Assembly: GCA_030715195.1 (NCBI GenBank)
Contig: JAUYVI010000009.1
Location: 62,001 to 126,000, forward strand
Reading direction: 5' to 3'
Source of the DNA: Dongia sedimenti
GTDB lineage: Bacteria > Pseudomonadota > Alphaproteobacteria > Dongiales > Dongiaceae
DNA: 64,000 bases
Each line of letters opens with the position of its first letter. Positions within the stretch are counted from its first letter, which is position 1. The translations under genes were made by a program, and so were the position numbers. The notes beneath the pieces were generated by a model that saw nothing but the letters and a program-made list of their open reading frames with translations, ran no database searches and was not told the origin of the DNA. Positions 24,446-33,081 of this stretch are shown here, piece by piece.

Positions 24446-25972
24446 ATGTTCTATACGCCGAAGGATGCGATTTTCAAACGCGTGAGCCGCAGGAAGTTTC
24501 TTGAGCTCGGGGGCGGCGCGGCCTCCGCTCTGGGTGTGGGGTCGCTGACCCTCGGCCTGGGTTCGACGATCACCCGCAGCCGAGCGCAAGCAGCTTCTTC
24601 CGACGACGCCAAGTGGAAGCAGTATGCCGGCTCGAAGCTGGTCTTCATGTCGGAGAATACGCCGCCGTCATTCGCGATCCGCGACAATATCAAAGCCTTC
24701 ACCGACCTGACCGGCATCGAGGTGACCATTCTCACCGACGATCTGCCGGTCGTGCAGCAGAAGCTCGGCATCGATCTCCGCGGCGGCAAGGCCGACTACG
24801 TGCTGGGTTACGTGCAGGACAAGCCGATCGGCGCGCCGTTCGCCGACTTCTTTGCCGACATGACGCCGATGTTCGGCGACGACACGCTGCCGCAGGATCC
24901 GGAAGGCTATGGCGACAGCGCCTGGTTCGACAACTTCCTCACGGTCTGCGGCCGCTTCTACGACAAGGGCAAGGTCATCGCGCTGCCCTATGACGCGGCG
25001 ATCGCTTGCACCTTCTACCGGCAGGACCTGTTCGAGGCCAACAGCAAGGATTTCGAGGCGGAGTACGGCTATCGGCTGGAGTTCAACAAGGACTCGACCT
25101 GGCAGCACGTCACCGACATGGCGACCTTCTTCAAGAAGGCGAAGGAAGCCGGCAAGGACGTGCCCTACGGCTATGCCCAGCACCAGGGTTCCTTCGCCTG
25201 GACGACGCAGCTCGACATCCAGCGTATGCTGTTCGCCAACGGCCAGTGGATCGATTGGGCCATCGACGACAAGCTGGGCTCCAAGACGCCGGGCAAGACC
25301 AATTGGGGCGACGAGCAGTCGATCCTGATCATGACCAAGTTCAAGGAATTGGCCGACGTCTGCCACCCGGACAACCTGGCCAACGGCACGCTCGAGCTGA
25401 ACACCGTCTACCAGTCCGGCAACATCGCGATGCAGACCCAGTATCACGAGTTTGCCGCTTCGATCGAAGATGAGTCGAAGTCGCGTGCGGCTGGCGGCAA
25501 GACCGCCTATGCCCCATGCCCGAAGGGCGATCCGTCCTGGATCAAGAACGGCGGCATGGCGGTGAACGGCACCAGCTGCGGCATCGGCGGCATCGGAATC
25601 AACGGCAATGCGTCCGAGGACCTCAAGCGCGCGGCCTATATCTTTGCCATCTGGTCGGTCTCGCGCGAAAACCAGTTCAACGTGCTGAAGGGTCTGGGCG
25701 GCACACCGACCCGCAAGTCAGTCGTCGAGATGCCCGAGGTCAAGAAGGCCATGGTGCGCCCCACCACAATGCCGAATGCGCTGACCTTCGATCCGGTCTA
25801 CAACTACGGCATCAAGGATCCGCATCTCGTCATGGGTCCGAAAATCCCACAGGCCAATGAGTACCACTCGATCATTGCGGCGGAGATCCAGAAATGCTGC
25901 TCGGGCGAGCAAACGCCGGAGCAGACCTGCAAGTCGCTGCAGACCCAGCTCGACGAGCTGAACGGCGCCTAG
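24446..25972 (+). CDS. TAT-exported sugar-type ABC binding protein
   Basis: A 508-aa family 1 extracellular solute-binding protein. Residues 12-50 form a twin-arginine signal (RVSRRKFLELGGGAAS). The mature part has SKLVFMSENTPPSFAIRDNIKAF, an interdomain KGKVIALPYDAAI segment and WTTQLDIQRMLF. The ligand is presumably a sugar, polyol or polyamine-like compound. ATG at 24446 behind GGAGGAAGAGGG; the frame is open back to 24263 but that part is unlike protein. It heads the transporter operon, and a strong hairpin follows before the permease genes. Confidence 0.9.
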   Translation: MFYTPKDAIFKRVSRRKFLELGGGAASALGVGSLTLGLGSTITRSRAQAASSDDAKWKQYAGSKLVFMSENTPPSFAIRDNIKAFTDLTGIEVTILTDDLPVVQQKLGIDLRGGKADYVLGYVQDKPIGAPFADFFADMTPMFGDDTLPQDPEGYGDSAWFDNFLTVCGRFYDKGKVIALPYDAAIACTFYRQDLFEANSKDFEAEYGYRLEFNKDSTWQHVTDMATFFKKAKEAGKDVPYGYAQHQGSFAWTTQLDIQRMLFANGQWIDWAIDDKLGSKTPGKTNWGDEQSILIMTKFKELADVCHPDNLANGTLELNTVYQSGNIAMQTQYHEFAASIEDESKSRAAGGKTAYAPCPKGDPSWIKNGGMAVNGTSCGIGGIGINGNASEDLKRAAYIFAIWSVSRENQFNVLKGLGGTPTRKSVVEMPEVKKAMVRPTTMPNALTFDPVYNYGIKDPHLVMGPKIPQANEYHSIIAAEIQKCCSGEQTPEQTCKSLQTQLDELNGA

Positions 25973-25987
25973 TTCCTCATCCGCGCA

Positions 25988-26013
25988 ATCCGGCGGCCGC
26001 ATGGCCGCCGGAT
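25988..26013 (+). terminator. Hairpin between binding-protein and permease genes
   Basis: A perfect 11-bp stem (25988-25998 / 26003-26013) with a 4-base GCAT loop, 15 bases after the binding-protein stop. It is followed by ATGCGTTC rather than a T-run, so it is more likely an mRNA-stabilising or processing hairpin that favours the binding protein than a full terminator. Confidence 0.7.
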
Positions 26014-26044
26014 ATGCGTTCAAAGTTTCGGTCCCCTGGGATCG

Positions 26045-27058
26045 ATGAAGCCTGAGCGGCATATGACCGACACCGTTTTGTCCGACCAATCCATTCCCGG
26101 CCAGAGCCAGGGCCTGTTCCGTGTTCGCCAGATCACCGACAATGTCGAGGCGCGACCGGTCCCGTCGATCGCGACCGAGCCGAAGCTCAATCCACCGGCG
26201 TCGCGGGCGTATTTCTTCGGCCTCATGGCGCCGGCGATCGCGCTGCTCGCCTGCATTTCGCTCTATCCGTTCTGCTGGCTGATCTACATGAGCCTGCACG
26301 ACGTCGAGATCGGCTCGGCGGTGTGGAACAATTTCGAGAATTTCACCAAGCTCGCTTCCGATTCACGCTATCTGAACGGCTGGTGGCTGCTGATCCAGTA
26401 CAGTGTGATGTGCTTGGCGCTGCAGATCGGCATCGGCGTGTTCCTCGCCGTCGCCCTCAACGGCGCGCGCTTTGAGAAGATCCTGGTCACCACTCTCCTG
26501 ATGCCGATGATGATGGCGCCGATCGTCGCCGGCCTGGTGTGGTACTTCCTCTACAACGGTACGTTCGGCTGGTACCATTGGTTGCTGCAGAGCGTCGGCA
26601 TCCTCGGCCCGAAGTCGATCCTCGCCAGCACCGGCACCGCGCTCATCGGCATCGTCATCGTCGATGTCTGGCAATGGACGCCGCTGATCACGCTGATCAC
26701 GCTGGCCGGGTTGAAGCGGGTGCCGCAGGACCAGCTCGAGGCCAACATGGTCGACGGCGCGTCGCAGGTGCGCAACTTCTTCGCCATCACCTTGCCCAAC
26801 CTCTATCCGGTGCTGGTGATTGCCGTGATGCTGCGCTTCATGGACAACTTCCGCTTCATCGATTCGGTCCTGGCTCTCACCGGCGGCGGACCCGGCAACG
26901 CGACCAAGATTCTGCCGGTCTACCTGTTCGAGGTGTCGTTCAAGTTCTTCAAACTGGGCCGCGGCGCGGCCATCGCGCTCACCCTGCTCGTCGTCACTAT
27001 CATACTCGGCATGATCCTGGTCCGGGTCTTCGACCGCCAGCAAACGCGAAAGGCCTGA
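26045..27058 (+). CDS. ABC sugar permease, MalF/UgpA type
   Basis: A 337-aa inner-membrane protein with six or seven hydrophobic segments: FFGLMAPAIALLACISLYPF (~65), then a core of five segments. The EAA loop reads DQLEANMVDGASQVRNFFAITLPNL. A ~55-residue hydrophilic N-terminal extension precedes the first segment. ATGs at 26045 and 26063 are both possible starts. It forms a heterodimer with the next gene product. Confidence 0.9.
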   Translation: MKPERHMTDTVLSDQSIPGQSQGLFRVRQITDNVEARPVPSIATEPKLNPPASRAYFFGLMAPAIALLACISLYPFCWLIYMSLHDVEIGSAVWNNFENFTKLASDSRYLNGWWLLIQYSVMCLALQIGIGVFLAVALNGARFEKILVTTLLMPMMMAPIVAGLVWYFLYNGTFGWYHWLLQSVGILGPKSILASTGTALIGIVIVDVWQWTPLITLITLAGLKRVPQDQLEANMVDGASQVRNFFAITLPNLYPVLVIAVMLRFMDNFRFIDSVLALTGGGPGNATKILPVYLFEVSFKFFKLGRGAAIALTLLVVTIILGMILVRVFDRQQTRKA

Positions 27059-27062
27059 ACCC

Positions 27063-27941
27063 ATGGCTTCCCGCGAGGTCGTCCATTACGAGACACCGAT
27101 CACCAAGGCGCTCCGCTGGTTCTCGGTCGCCTTCATCATTGTCTACCTGATCTGGACGCTGCTGCCGATCCTGGTGATGTTCGCTTCCTCCTTTAAGGAC
27201 CTGCTGGAGGCATTCAAGATTCCGGCGGTGGGCGACTGGGCGGGCATCGGCGTGTTCTTCGAGTTCACGCCCACGCTGAAGCATTACAACGACCTGTTCG
27301 CAAACCTCAACTTCAGCAGCTACATCCTGAACAGCCTGGTTGCCGCCGGCGGTTCGGCGGTTATCTCGGTTGTTCTCGGGTCGATGGCGGCCTATTCGCT
27401 GTCGCGCATCAGCTTCAAGGGCAAGAACGACCTGTTCTTCTGGATTATCTCCACCCGCATGGCGCCGGCCGTCGCCGTGATGGTGCCTTTGTATTCGATC
27501 TTCCGCTCGCTCGATCTGGTGGGCACGCTGCCCGGGCTGATCCTCGCCTACACCACGTTCAACCTGCCGTTCGCCATCTGGATCCTGAAGGGCTTCTTCG
27601 ACAATGTGCCCTATGCGATCGAAGAGGCGCAGATGGTGGACGGTGCGACCCGGCCGCAGGCCTTGATGGCGATCCTGCCGCTGGTCGCGCCCGGCATCGG
27701 CGCCTTCATCGTGCTCTGCATACTCTTCGCGTGGAACGACTTCCTGTTCGCCGCGATCATCGGGTCCGGCGGCGCCAAGACTCTGCCGGTCGCCACCCGC
27801 GAGCTGGTCCAACCGCAGAACATCCAATGGGGATCGATCATGGCCGCCGGTGTCGTCACCACCGTACCCATGATGCTTCTCGGTCTGGTCATCAGAAAAT
27901 ATCTTGTCACCGGTCTCACCATGGGCGCGGTCAAGGAGTAA
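27063..27941 (+). CDS. ABC sugar permease, MalG/UgpE type
   Basis: A 292-aa inner-membrane protein with six predicted membrane segments. The EAA loop is YAIEEAQMVDGATRPQALMAILPLVAPG, and the ISTRMAPAVAVMVPLYSIFR stretch is typical of the MalG/UgpE group. It starts 4 bases after the first permease gene and is followed 12 bases later by the ATPase gene. Confidence 0.92.
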   Translation: MASREVVHYETPITKALRWFSVAFIIVYLIWTLLPILVMFASSFKDLLEAFKIPAVGDWAGIGVFFEFTPTLKHYNDLFANLNFSSYILNSLVAAGGSAVISVVLGSMAAYSLSRISFKGKNDLFFWIISTRMAPAVAVMVPLYSIFRSLDLVGTLPGLILAYTTFNLPFAIWILKGFFDNVPYAIEEAQMVDGATRPQALMAILPLVAPGIGAFIVLCILFAWNDFLFAAIIGSGGAKTLPVATRELVQPQNIQWGSIMAAGVVTTVPMMLLGLVIRKYLVTGLTMGAVKE

Positions 27942-27953
27942 CCGGAGGTAAGC

Positions 27954-29045
27954 ATGGCCAAAGTATCGTTCCGCAGCGTCTGGAAGAAATACGGCGAGTT
28001 GGCCGCGGTCAAAGATCTGAACATCGAATGCGCCGATGGCACTTTCCTGTCGATTCTCGGGCCGTCGGGCTGCGGCAAGTCCTCGACCATGCGCATGATC
28101 GCCGGGTTGGAGCATATCAGCGCGGGCGATATTCTGTTCGACGACCAGCGCATCAACGACATGGCACCGCGGGACCGCGACGTCGCCATGGTGTTCGAGA
28201 ACTACGCGCTTTATCCGCACAAGACCGTATTCGAGAACATGGCGAATCCCCTGAAGCTGCGCGGGCAGAGCACCGATCGTATCCGGGAGCGGGTGAATGC
28301 GGCCGCCAATCTGCTGGAAATCGGTCAGCTACTCCGGCGTCGACCGCAAGAGCTGTCGGGCGGCCAGAAGCAGCGCGTTGCCATCGGTCGCGCCATCGTT
28401 CGCGAGCCCAAGCTGTTTTTATTCGACGAGCCGATTGCCCATCTCGATGCCAAGCTTCGCGCTCATATGCGCGGCGAGATCAAGCATATGCAGCGCACGC
28501 TCGGTACCACGATGATCTACGTGACCCACGACCAGCTGGAAGCCATGTCGATGGCCGATCTCATCGCGGTCATGCATGACGGCGAGCTGCAGCAGCTGGG
28601 AACGCCGCGCGAGGTCTACAACCAGCCGGTCAACGCCTGGGTGGCGGGCTTCGTCGGTGAGCCTGCGATGAACTTTCTCACCTGCGAAGTGCAGGCGCGC
28701 CGCGACGACGTGCTGCTGACGCATTCCAATTTCGCCTTACCCTTGCTACCGCAGCAGGTGCAGCGGCTCAACGGCCACGCCGCGGGTCCGGTGCGCATGG
28801 GCGTGCGCCCCGATGGCCTCAGCATCACCATGCGCAAGCCGAGCGAGCCGGTCATCACCGGCGAGATCTTCGTGAACGAGCTGTTGGGCGGCGACATGAT
28901 CGTGGACGTGCAGCTCGCCGATGCCCGCATCCGCGTGAAGACGGCGCCGGAGTTCGAAGGCGTGCCGGGCGAGGCCTGTTACGTCACGGTCAATCGGGAG
29001 AAGTGGCATGCCTTCGACGTGGAGAACGGCCGCGCCTTCTTCTGA
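27954..29045 (+). CDS. ABC transporter ATPase, UgpC/MalK type
   Basis: A 363-aa ATPase. Walker A GPSGCGKSSTMR (~39), Q-loop replaced by MVFENYALYPHK (E where Q is usual), signature LSGGQKQRVAIGRAI, Walker B LFLFDEPIAHLD, H-loop VTHDQLE. The C-terminal ~120 residues are the TOBE/OB regulatory domain (MGVRPDGLSI). ATG at 27954 with GGAGGT. A 'FENYALYP' Q-to-E change in the Q-loop also occurs in other members of this transporter group as I recall them, so it is probably functional. Confidence 0.92.
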   Translation: MAKVSFRSVWKKYGELAAVKDLNIECADGTFLSILGPSGCGKSSTMRMIAGLEHISAGDILFDDQRINDMAPRDRDVAMVFENYALYPHKTVFENMANPLKLRGQSTDRIRERVNAAANLLEIGQLLRRRPQELSGGQKQRVAIGRAIVREPKLFLFDEPIAHLDAKLRAHMRGEIKHMQRTLGTTMIYVTHDQLEAMSMADLIAVMHDGELQQLGTPREVYNQPVNAWVAGFVGEPAMNFLTCEVQARRDDVLLTHSNFALPLLPQQVQRLNGHAAGPVRMGVRPDGLSITMRKPSEPVITGEIFVNELLGGDMIVDVQLADARIRVKTAPEFEGVPGEACYVTVNREKWHAFDVENGRAFF

Positions 29046-29062
29046 CCACTTGATCCACCGAT

Positions 29063-29082
29063 CGACCCGGTCGTCCGGGTCG
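29063..29082 (+). terminator. Hairpin after the ABC ATPase gene
   Basis: A perfect 8-bp stem (CGACCCGG / CCGGGTCG) with a TCGT loop, 17 bases after the stop. No strong T-tract follows, so termination would be partial or Rho-assisted. Confidence 0.45.
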
Positions 29083-29133
29083 CTGGCCGTTTCAGCCGGC
29101 GGGAACGGCGCCGTCCTGGTGGCAGGCCATCTC

Positions 29134-29147
29134 GAAAACTAATTTTC
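29134..29147. promoter_or_regulatory. AT-rich palindrome upstream of the kinase operon
   Basis: GAAAACTAATTTTC, a near-perfect palindrome in the 275-base gap between the transporter operon and the downstream catabolic operon. A plausible operator for the RpiR regulator encoded at 33809. Confidence 0.45.
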
Positions 29148-29219
29148 AGTGGTAAGGATTCTGGCAGCGGTACGGGCCAACTCCCGGGATTCTATCCCTC
29201 GAATGTCGCGTTCTTTTTT

Positions 29220-29232
29220 GAAAATTATCTTC
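29220..29232. promoter_or_regulatory. Candidate RpiR operator upstream of the kinase operon
   Basis: GAAAATTATCTTC, 11 of 13 bases like the reverse complement of 34917-34929. RpiR-family regulators commonly bind GAAAnTnATTTTC-like AT-rich palindromes (family knowledge, not tested here). Confidence 0.45.
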
Positions 29233-29320
29233 ACGAAGCCTGGACGCCTTTCGGGGCATGGGGCATAATCTTCTGCAACAAGAAACAAGAAAAAATTTGT
29301 TTCAGGGAGGAGGCGCACGC

Positions 29321-29389
29321 ATGGCCTGCAAGGGTGCATCGGTGGTTTTGGCGCAAGGCCGGTTGGCTGGCGTCGGCGCCATCCGCTGA
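29321..29389 (+). CDS. 22-aa possible leader peptide ORF
   Basis: ATG at 29321 is preceded by CAGGGAGGAGG, the best ribosome binding site of the area. The 22-codon frame (MACKGASVV...) ends at 29389, six bases before the GTG start of the next gene, which has no ribosome binding site of its own. Either this is a coupling leader peptide, or the site serves the downstream gene by reinitiation. Confidence 0.4.
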   Translation: MACKGASVVLAQGRLAGVGAIR

Positions 29390-29395
29390 ACAGAC

Positions 29396-30004
29396 GTGTC
29401 CGGTTCGCTTCCCTATCCCCAATTGCTCGACACGTTCCTGAACGGTCTGCGGCAAACCGGTCGCGAGATCTCGGTCCCGGCTGTTTTCGACGCAGTGCGC
29501 AACCTTGCCTATGCCTCGAATGGCCAGCGACGGCCGGAGATCGTTATCGAGACGCGCAGCGGCTCCTGCACCGGCAAGCATATCCTGCTGCGCGATCTGT
29601 TGCGGCACCTCGGCGAGACCGCCGAAGTCGAGCTGGTCGAAGGTGATTTCGCCGCGGGCATGCCGGCGGTGGAATCGATGCCGATTGCGTTGCAGGAGCA
29701 GATCCGTTCCGCCGGCGTCACCGACATTCACTGCTATGTCGTATGGCGCAGCCGCGAGCGTGAATTGAAACTCGATGCAACTTGGCCCGATTCGCTTCGG
29801 GACATGGGTTTTCCGGTCAACGACCGTTGGGACGGCACAGGCGACACCGAGATCGCCCTGACGCCCGTGGCCATCAAAGGCCGGCCGGACGATGTGATCG
29901 GCAAGAAGGAATCGCTTTTGGCGAGCCTGTCCGAGGAGCAGCAGGCGCGGCGTCGCGCTTTTCTGGCGCTTCTGACGCAATGGCTTGCGGCGAACGAAGA
30001 TTAA
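29396..30004 (+). CDS. Transglutaminase-like protein
   Basis: A 202-aa protein starting with GTG. It holds a Cys in RSGSCTGKHILLRDLLR (~residue 60), a His in DIHCYVVW (~110) and an Asp in LKLDATWP (~122). Order and spacing fit the Cys-His-Asp series of transglutaminase-like folds, although His and Asp are closer than usual. No signal peptide. Translation probably depends on the short ORF just upstream. It is the first protein-coding gene of the kinase/aldolase operon. Role in carbohydrate use is unknown; an amide- or glycosamide-cleaving activity is one possibility. Confidence 0.55.
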   Translation: MSGSLPYPQLLDTFLNGLRQTGREISVPAVFDAVRNLAYASNGQRRPEIVIETRSGSCTGKHILLRDLLRHLGETAEVELVEGDFAAGMPAVESMPIALQEQIRSAGVTDIHCYVVWRSRERELKLDATWPDSLRDMGFPVNDRWDGTGDTEIALTPVAIKGRPDDVIGKKESLLASLSEEQQARRRAFLALLTQWLAANED

Positions 30005-30017
30005 GAAGGGGAGAGAC

Positions 30018-31583
30018 ATGTCGGGGGCGAAGACGAAAGCATTCGTCGGCATCGATGCCGGAACCACGGGATGCACCGTGATGATCTTTGACGAGCGCGG
30101 CATCGCGCTCGGCCACGGCTATGAGGAGTATCCCTGCGTATCGCCCAATCCAGGCTGGAGCGAGCAGGACGTGGAGGCGGTCTGGGCCGGCATCTGCAGC
30201 GCCTCGCGGCAAGCCGTCGCGAAAGCCAATCTGCCGCCGGAAGCATATCAATCGATCGGACTCTCGAGCCAGCGCGGCACATTCATGATGCTCGACGAGC
30301 AGAAGAGGCCGTTGGCCAACTCGATCGTCTGGAACTGCGGCCGCGCGCTGAAGTACCAGCAGACCATGGCCGAGCAGATCTTGCCCGAAGAACACCACCT
30401 CCACACCGGCATGCAGCTGAGCCCCCTCTGGGTAGCGGCGAAGATCTGCTGGCTGCGCGACAACGAGCCGGAGCTGTTCGAAAAGACCCGCTGGTTCGCC
30501 AATGGCCAGGAGTTCTTCCTGCATCGCCTCGGCGCCGAGGAATGGGTGACCGATCCGGCGTCGCTCACGCTGAACGGCATGATGGAGATCCGCAAGCTCG
30601 ATTGGAGCGACCGGATTCTGTCGATCTGCGGAATCACCCGGGATCGCCTTCCCCCGGTCGGCATCCCGTCGGGCGTGGCCGGCGTCGTGTCCAAGGCGGC
30701 TTCGGAAGCGACCGGCTTTCCGGTCGGCGTCACGCTATGCCGCGGCGCCGGAGACCAGCAATGCGCGGCCATCGGGGCGGGCGTGATCAAGCAGGGCATG
30801 GCGGAGTTCACGGTCGGCACTTCGGGCGTCATGGTCGCGCATCTCGACAGTCTCGACCGCATCAAGGGCCGCAACCTGTGGTGGGGCGGCCATGGCGTGC
30901 CCCACGCCTGGAACATCGAGGGCGCGGCCTTTAGTCTCGGCGCCTGCCTCAAGTGGTGGCGTAACAATCTCGGACGCAACGAGCTCGAGGAGAGCGACCG
31001 TATCGGCAGAAGTCCTTATTCGATCATGGTCGAGCAGGCCGGCAAGTCGCCGCCCGGCGCGAAGGGACTTATCTTTCATTCGTTTCTTTCGAGTCAGGTG
31101 ACGCCGTATTACGACGCGGCGTCCCGAGGCGGCTTCCTTGGAGTGGGGCTCTATCACGATCGCCAAGACATGATTCGCGCATTGCTGGAAGGCTGCTCAC
31201 ACGAGATGAAGATGGTGGTGGACTCCTTCCAGAGCGATATCGATGGAGGGATCAGCGACTTCCGGCTGACCGGCGGCGGCACCAAGTCGAACGGATTCGT
31301 CCAGATCATGACCGACATCATCGGCAAGCCGTCACGGGTGACGCGGGAGCGGGAATGCACGGTGCTCGGTGCCGCCATTCTCGGCGCTTTCGGATCCGGC
31401 GCCTTCCGCAGCATCGACGAGGCCGTCGACGCGATGGTCAAGGTGGAGGCTGAGTTCGAGCCGAACCGAAAGAACGAGAATCTCTATACCGACCAGCACG
31501 AAATCTATCGCGGCCTATACGAAGCGATTGCCGGCGGTGGCCAATACCAGCGGCTGGCGGATTTCGCCGCCCGCTATCACTGA
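30018..31583 (+). CDS. FGGY-family carbohydrate kinase (xylulokinase-like)
   Basis: A 521-aa kinase. The N-terminal phosphate loop is GIDAGTTGCTVMIFD (~10), SIGLSSQRGTFMMLD provides the sugar-binding region, GAGDQQCAAIGAG and FTVGTSG lie at the domain hinge, and FRLTGGGTKSNGF is the adenosine motif. It phosphorylates a sugar, ketose or polyol, presumably the transported substrate. ATG at 30018 with AAGGGGAGAG. The neighbours (class II aldolase, transaldolase) suggest a ketose phosphate product that is then cleaved. Confidence 0.9.
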   Translation: MSGAKTKAFVGIDAGTTGCTVMIFDERGIALGHGYEEYPCVSPNPGWSEQDVEAVWAGICSASRQAVAKANLPPEAYQSIGLSSQRGTFMMLDEQKRPLANSIVWNCGRALKYQQTMAEQILPEEHHLHTGMQLSPLWVAAKICWLRDNEPELFEKTRWFANGQEFFLHRLGAEEWVTDPASLTLNGMMEIRKLDWSDRILSICGITRDRLPPVGIPSGVAGVVSKAASEATGFPVGVTLCRGAGDQQCAAIGAGVIKQGMAEFTVGTSGVMVAHLDSLDRIKGRNLWWGGHGVPHAWNIEGAAFSLGACLKWWRNNLGRNELEESDRIGRSPYSIMVEQAGKSPPGAKGLIFHSFLSSQVTPYYDAASRGGFLGVGLYHDRQDMIRALLEGCSHEMKMVVDSFQSDIDGGISDFRLTGGGTKSNGFVQIMTDIIGKPSRVTRERECTVLGAAILGAFGSGAFRSIDEAVDAMVKVEAEFEPNRKNENLYTDQHEIYRGLYEAIAGGGQYQRLADFAARYH

Positions 31584-31610
31584 CTTCGAACGCAAAGAGG
31601 GGAGAACAAG

Positions 31611-32162
31611 ATGCCGATTCCGGGAATGCGCGGTATGGAGCACATCGGCTTCACCGTGCCTGACATCAACGCTGCCTGCGACTTCTTCGTGAACATCCTG
31701 GGCGCCGAGGTGCTTTACACCGCCGCGACCGATTTCAAGGCAAACGACGATTGGATGAAGGTGCATCTCAACGTCAATCCACGCTGCGTCATCAAGGAGT
31801 TTCGCTACCTGCGATGCGGCAACGGCACCAATCTCGAAGTCTTCCAATACGAGGCGCCGGACCAGAATCCGAACCCGCCCAAGAACAGCGACATCGGTGG
31901 CCATCACTTCGCTTTCTATGTCGATGACATGGATGCGGCGATCGCCTTCCTGAAGAAGAACGGCGTGAAGGTGCTCGGCGAGCCGACCTCCTATACCGAG
32001 GGGCCGAATATCGGCCTGACCTGGTGCTATTTCATGGCGCCCTGGGGGGCCCAGCTTGAAATCGTCTCGGCGCCGAAGGGCACTGTCTACGATAACGAGG
32101 CCAAGAAATCCGGCAAGACCCGGCTGTTCCATCCGAAATACGTGGCGGAAACCACGATCTGA
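31611..32162 (+). CDS. VOC/glyoxalase-family protein
   Basis: A 183-aa protein with two beta-alpha-beta-beta-beta modules. Candidate metal ligands are the His of MEHIGFTV (~10), Glu of NLEVFQYE (~77), His of GGHHFAFYV (~98) and Glu of AQLEIVS (~150), a complete H/E set. Could be a dioxygenase, an epimerase or a lactoylglutathione-lyase-like enzyme; in this operon an isomerase/epimerase or aldehyde scavenger would make sense (inference). Good ribosome binding site GAGGGGAG. Confidence 0.8.
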   Translation: MPIPGMRGMEHIGFTVPDINAACDFFVNILGAEVLYTAATDFKANDDWMKVHLNVNPRCVIKEFRYLRCGNGTNLEVFQYEAPDQNPNPPKNSDIGGHHFAFYVDDMDAAIAFLKKNGVKVLGEPTSYTEGPNIGLTWCYFMAPWGAQLEIVSAPKGTVYDNEAKKSGKTRLFHPKYVAETTI

Positions 32163-32193
32163 TTCGGAAATATGCGAACCTGAAGGAGGATCC

Positions 32194-33075
32194 ATGCCCC
32201 TGATCTCCATGCGGCCCATGTTGAAGCAGGCCAGGGCCGGCCGCTACGGCATCGCCGCCTTCAACATGATCGACTACAACAGCGCCCGCGCCATCGTCGA
32301 AGGCGCCGCGGAACTGGAAGCGCCGATCATCGTGCAGGCCTCGGTGAAAACCGTGAAGCACTGGGGATACAAGCCGGTCGCGAGCTGGGTGCGCCTGCTC
32401 GCGGAATCCGTGGATGTGCCGGTCGGCCTGCATCTCGACCATTGCACCGACCTGGAAGTCATCAAGCGTTGCATCGATGCCGGCTGGACATCGGTGATGT
32501 TCGACGGGTCCGCGCTGCCCTTCGCCGACAACCTGGCGAAGTCGTTGCAGGTCTATGCCCTGACCGAGCAGGCCGGCATCGGGCTCGAGGCCGAGATGGG
32601 CGCCATCGGCGGGGTCGAGGACGACAAGATCGTCAAGGAGGGCATGGCCGCCCTGGCGAACTACGACGAGTGCGTCGCCTTCTGCAAGGAGTTGCCGCAT
32701 CTCGCGGTGTTCGCTCCGGCAATCGGCACCGCGCACGGTTTTTACAAGGGCGAGCCGAAGATCGCCTACGACCTGCTGGAAAGCGTTGCCAAGAAGACCG
32801 GCATGCCGATCGCACTCCACGGGGGCACGGGACTCTCCCAGGAACAGTTCGACCGCTGCATCGCCGGCGGCTGCGCCAAGGTCAACATCTCGACCATGCA
32901 CAAACATTGTTTCATCGAGGGCTTCATCTCGGTGCAGCGTGAGAACCCGAAGCAATCCGAGCCGCTCCCCTTCATCGCCCATCAATACGAGGCAATGAAG
33001 CGCGACGTGAAGGACATGGTGCGGGCCTTCGGTTCGGCGGGGAAGGCCACTCATGCCCATGCGGCGGCCGAGTAG
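32194..33075 (+). CDS. Class II ketose-bisphosphate aldolase
   Basis: A 293-aa zinc aldolase of the FbaA/GatY/KbaY group. LHLDHCTDLE (~82) holds the catalytic Asp and first Zn His, GLEAEMGAIGG a Glu, APAIGTAHGFYKG (~180) and IALHGGTGLS (~208) the other Zn His residues, and KVNISTMHKH the phosphate site. It cleaves a ketose (bis)phosphate to DHAP and an aldehyde. ATG at 32194 behind AAGGAGGA. The exact substrate cannot be told from sequence. Confidence 0.92.
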   Translation: MPLISMRPMLKQARAGRYGIAAFNMIDYNSARAIVEGAAELEAPIIVQASVKTVKHWGYKPVASWVRLLAESVDVPVGLHLDHCTDLEVIKRCIDAGWTSVMFDGSALPFADNLAKSLQVYALTEQAGIGLEAEMGAIGGVEDDKIVKEGMAALANYDECVAFCKELPHLAVFAPAIGTAHGFYKGEPKIAYDLLESVAKKTGMPIALHGGTGLSQEQFDRCIAGGCAKVNISTMHKHCFIEGFISVQRENPKQSEPLPFIAHQYEAMKRDVKDMVRAFGSAGKATHAHAAAE

Positions 33076-33081
33076 GGCACC

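Noticed and set aside
28080-28220. Q-loop Glu of the sugar ABC ATPase as a sign of inactivity
   Set aside because: All other ATPase motifs are intact and the change is, from memory, shared by other members of this transporter group.
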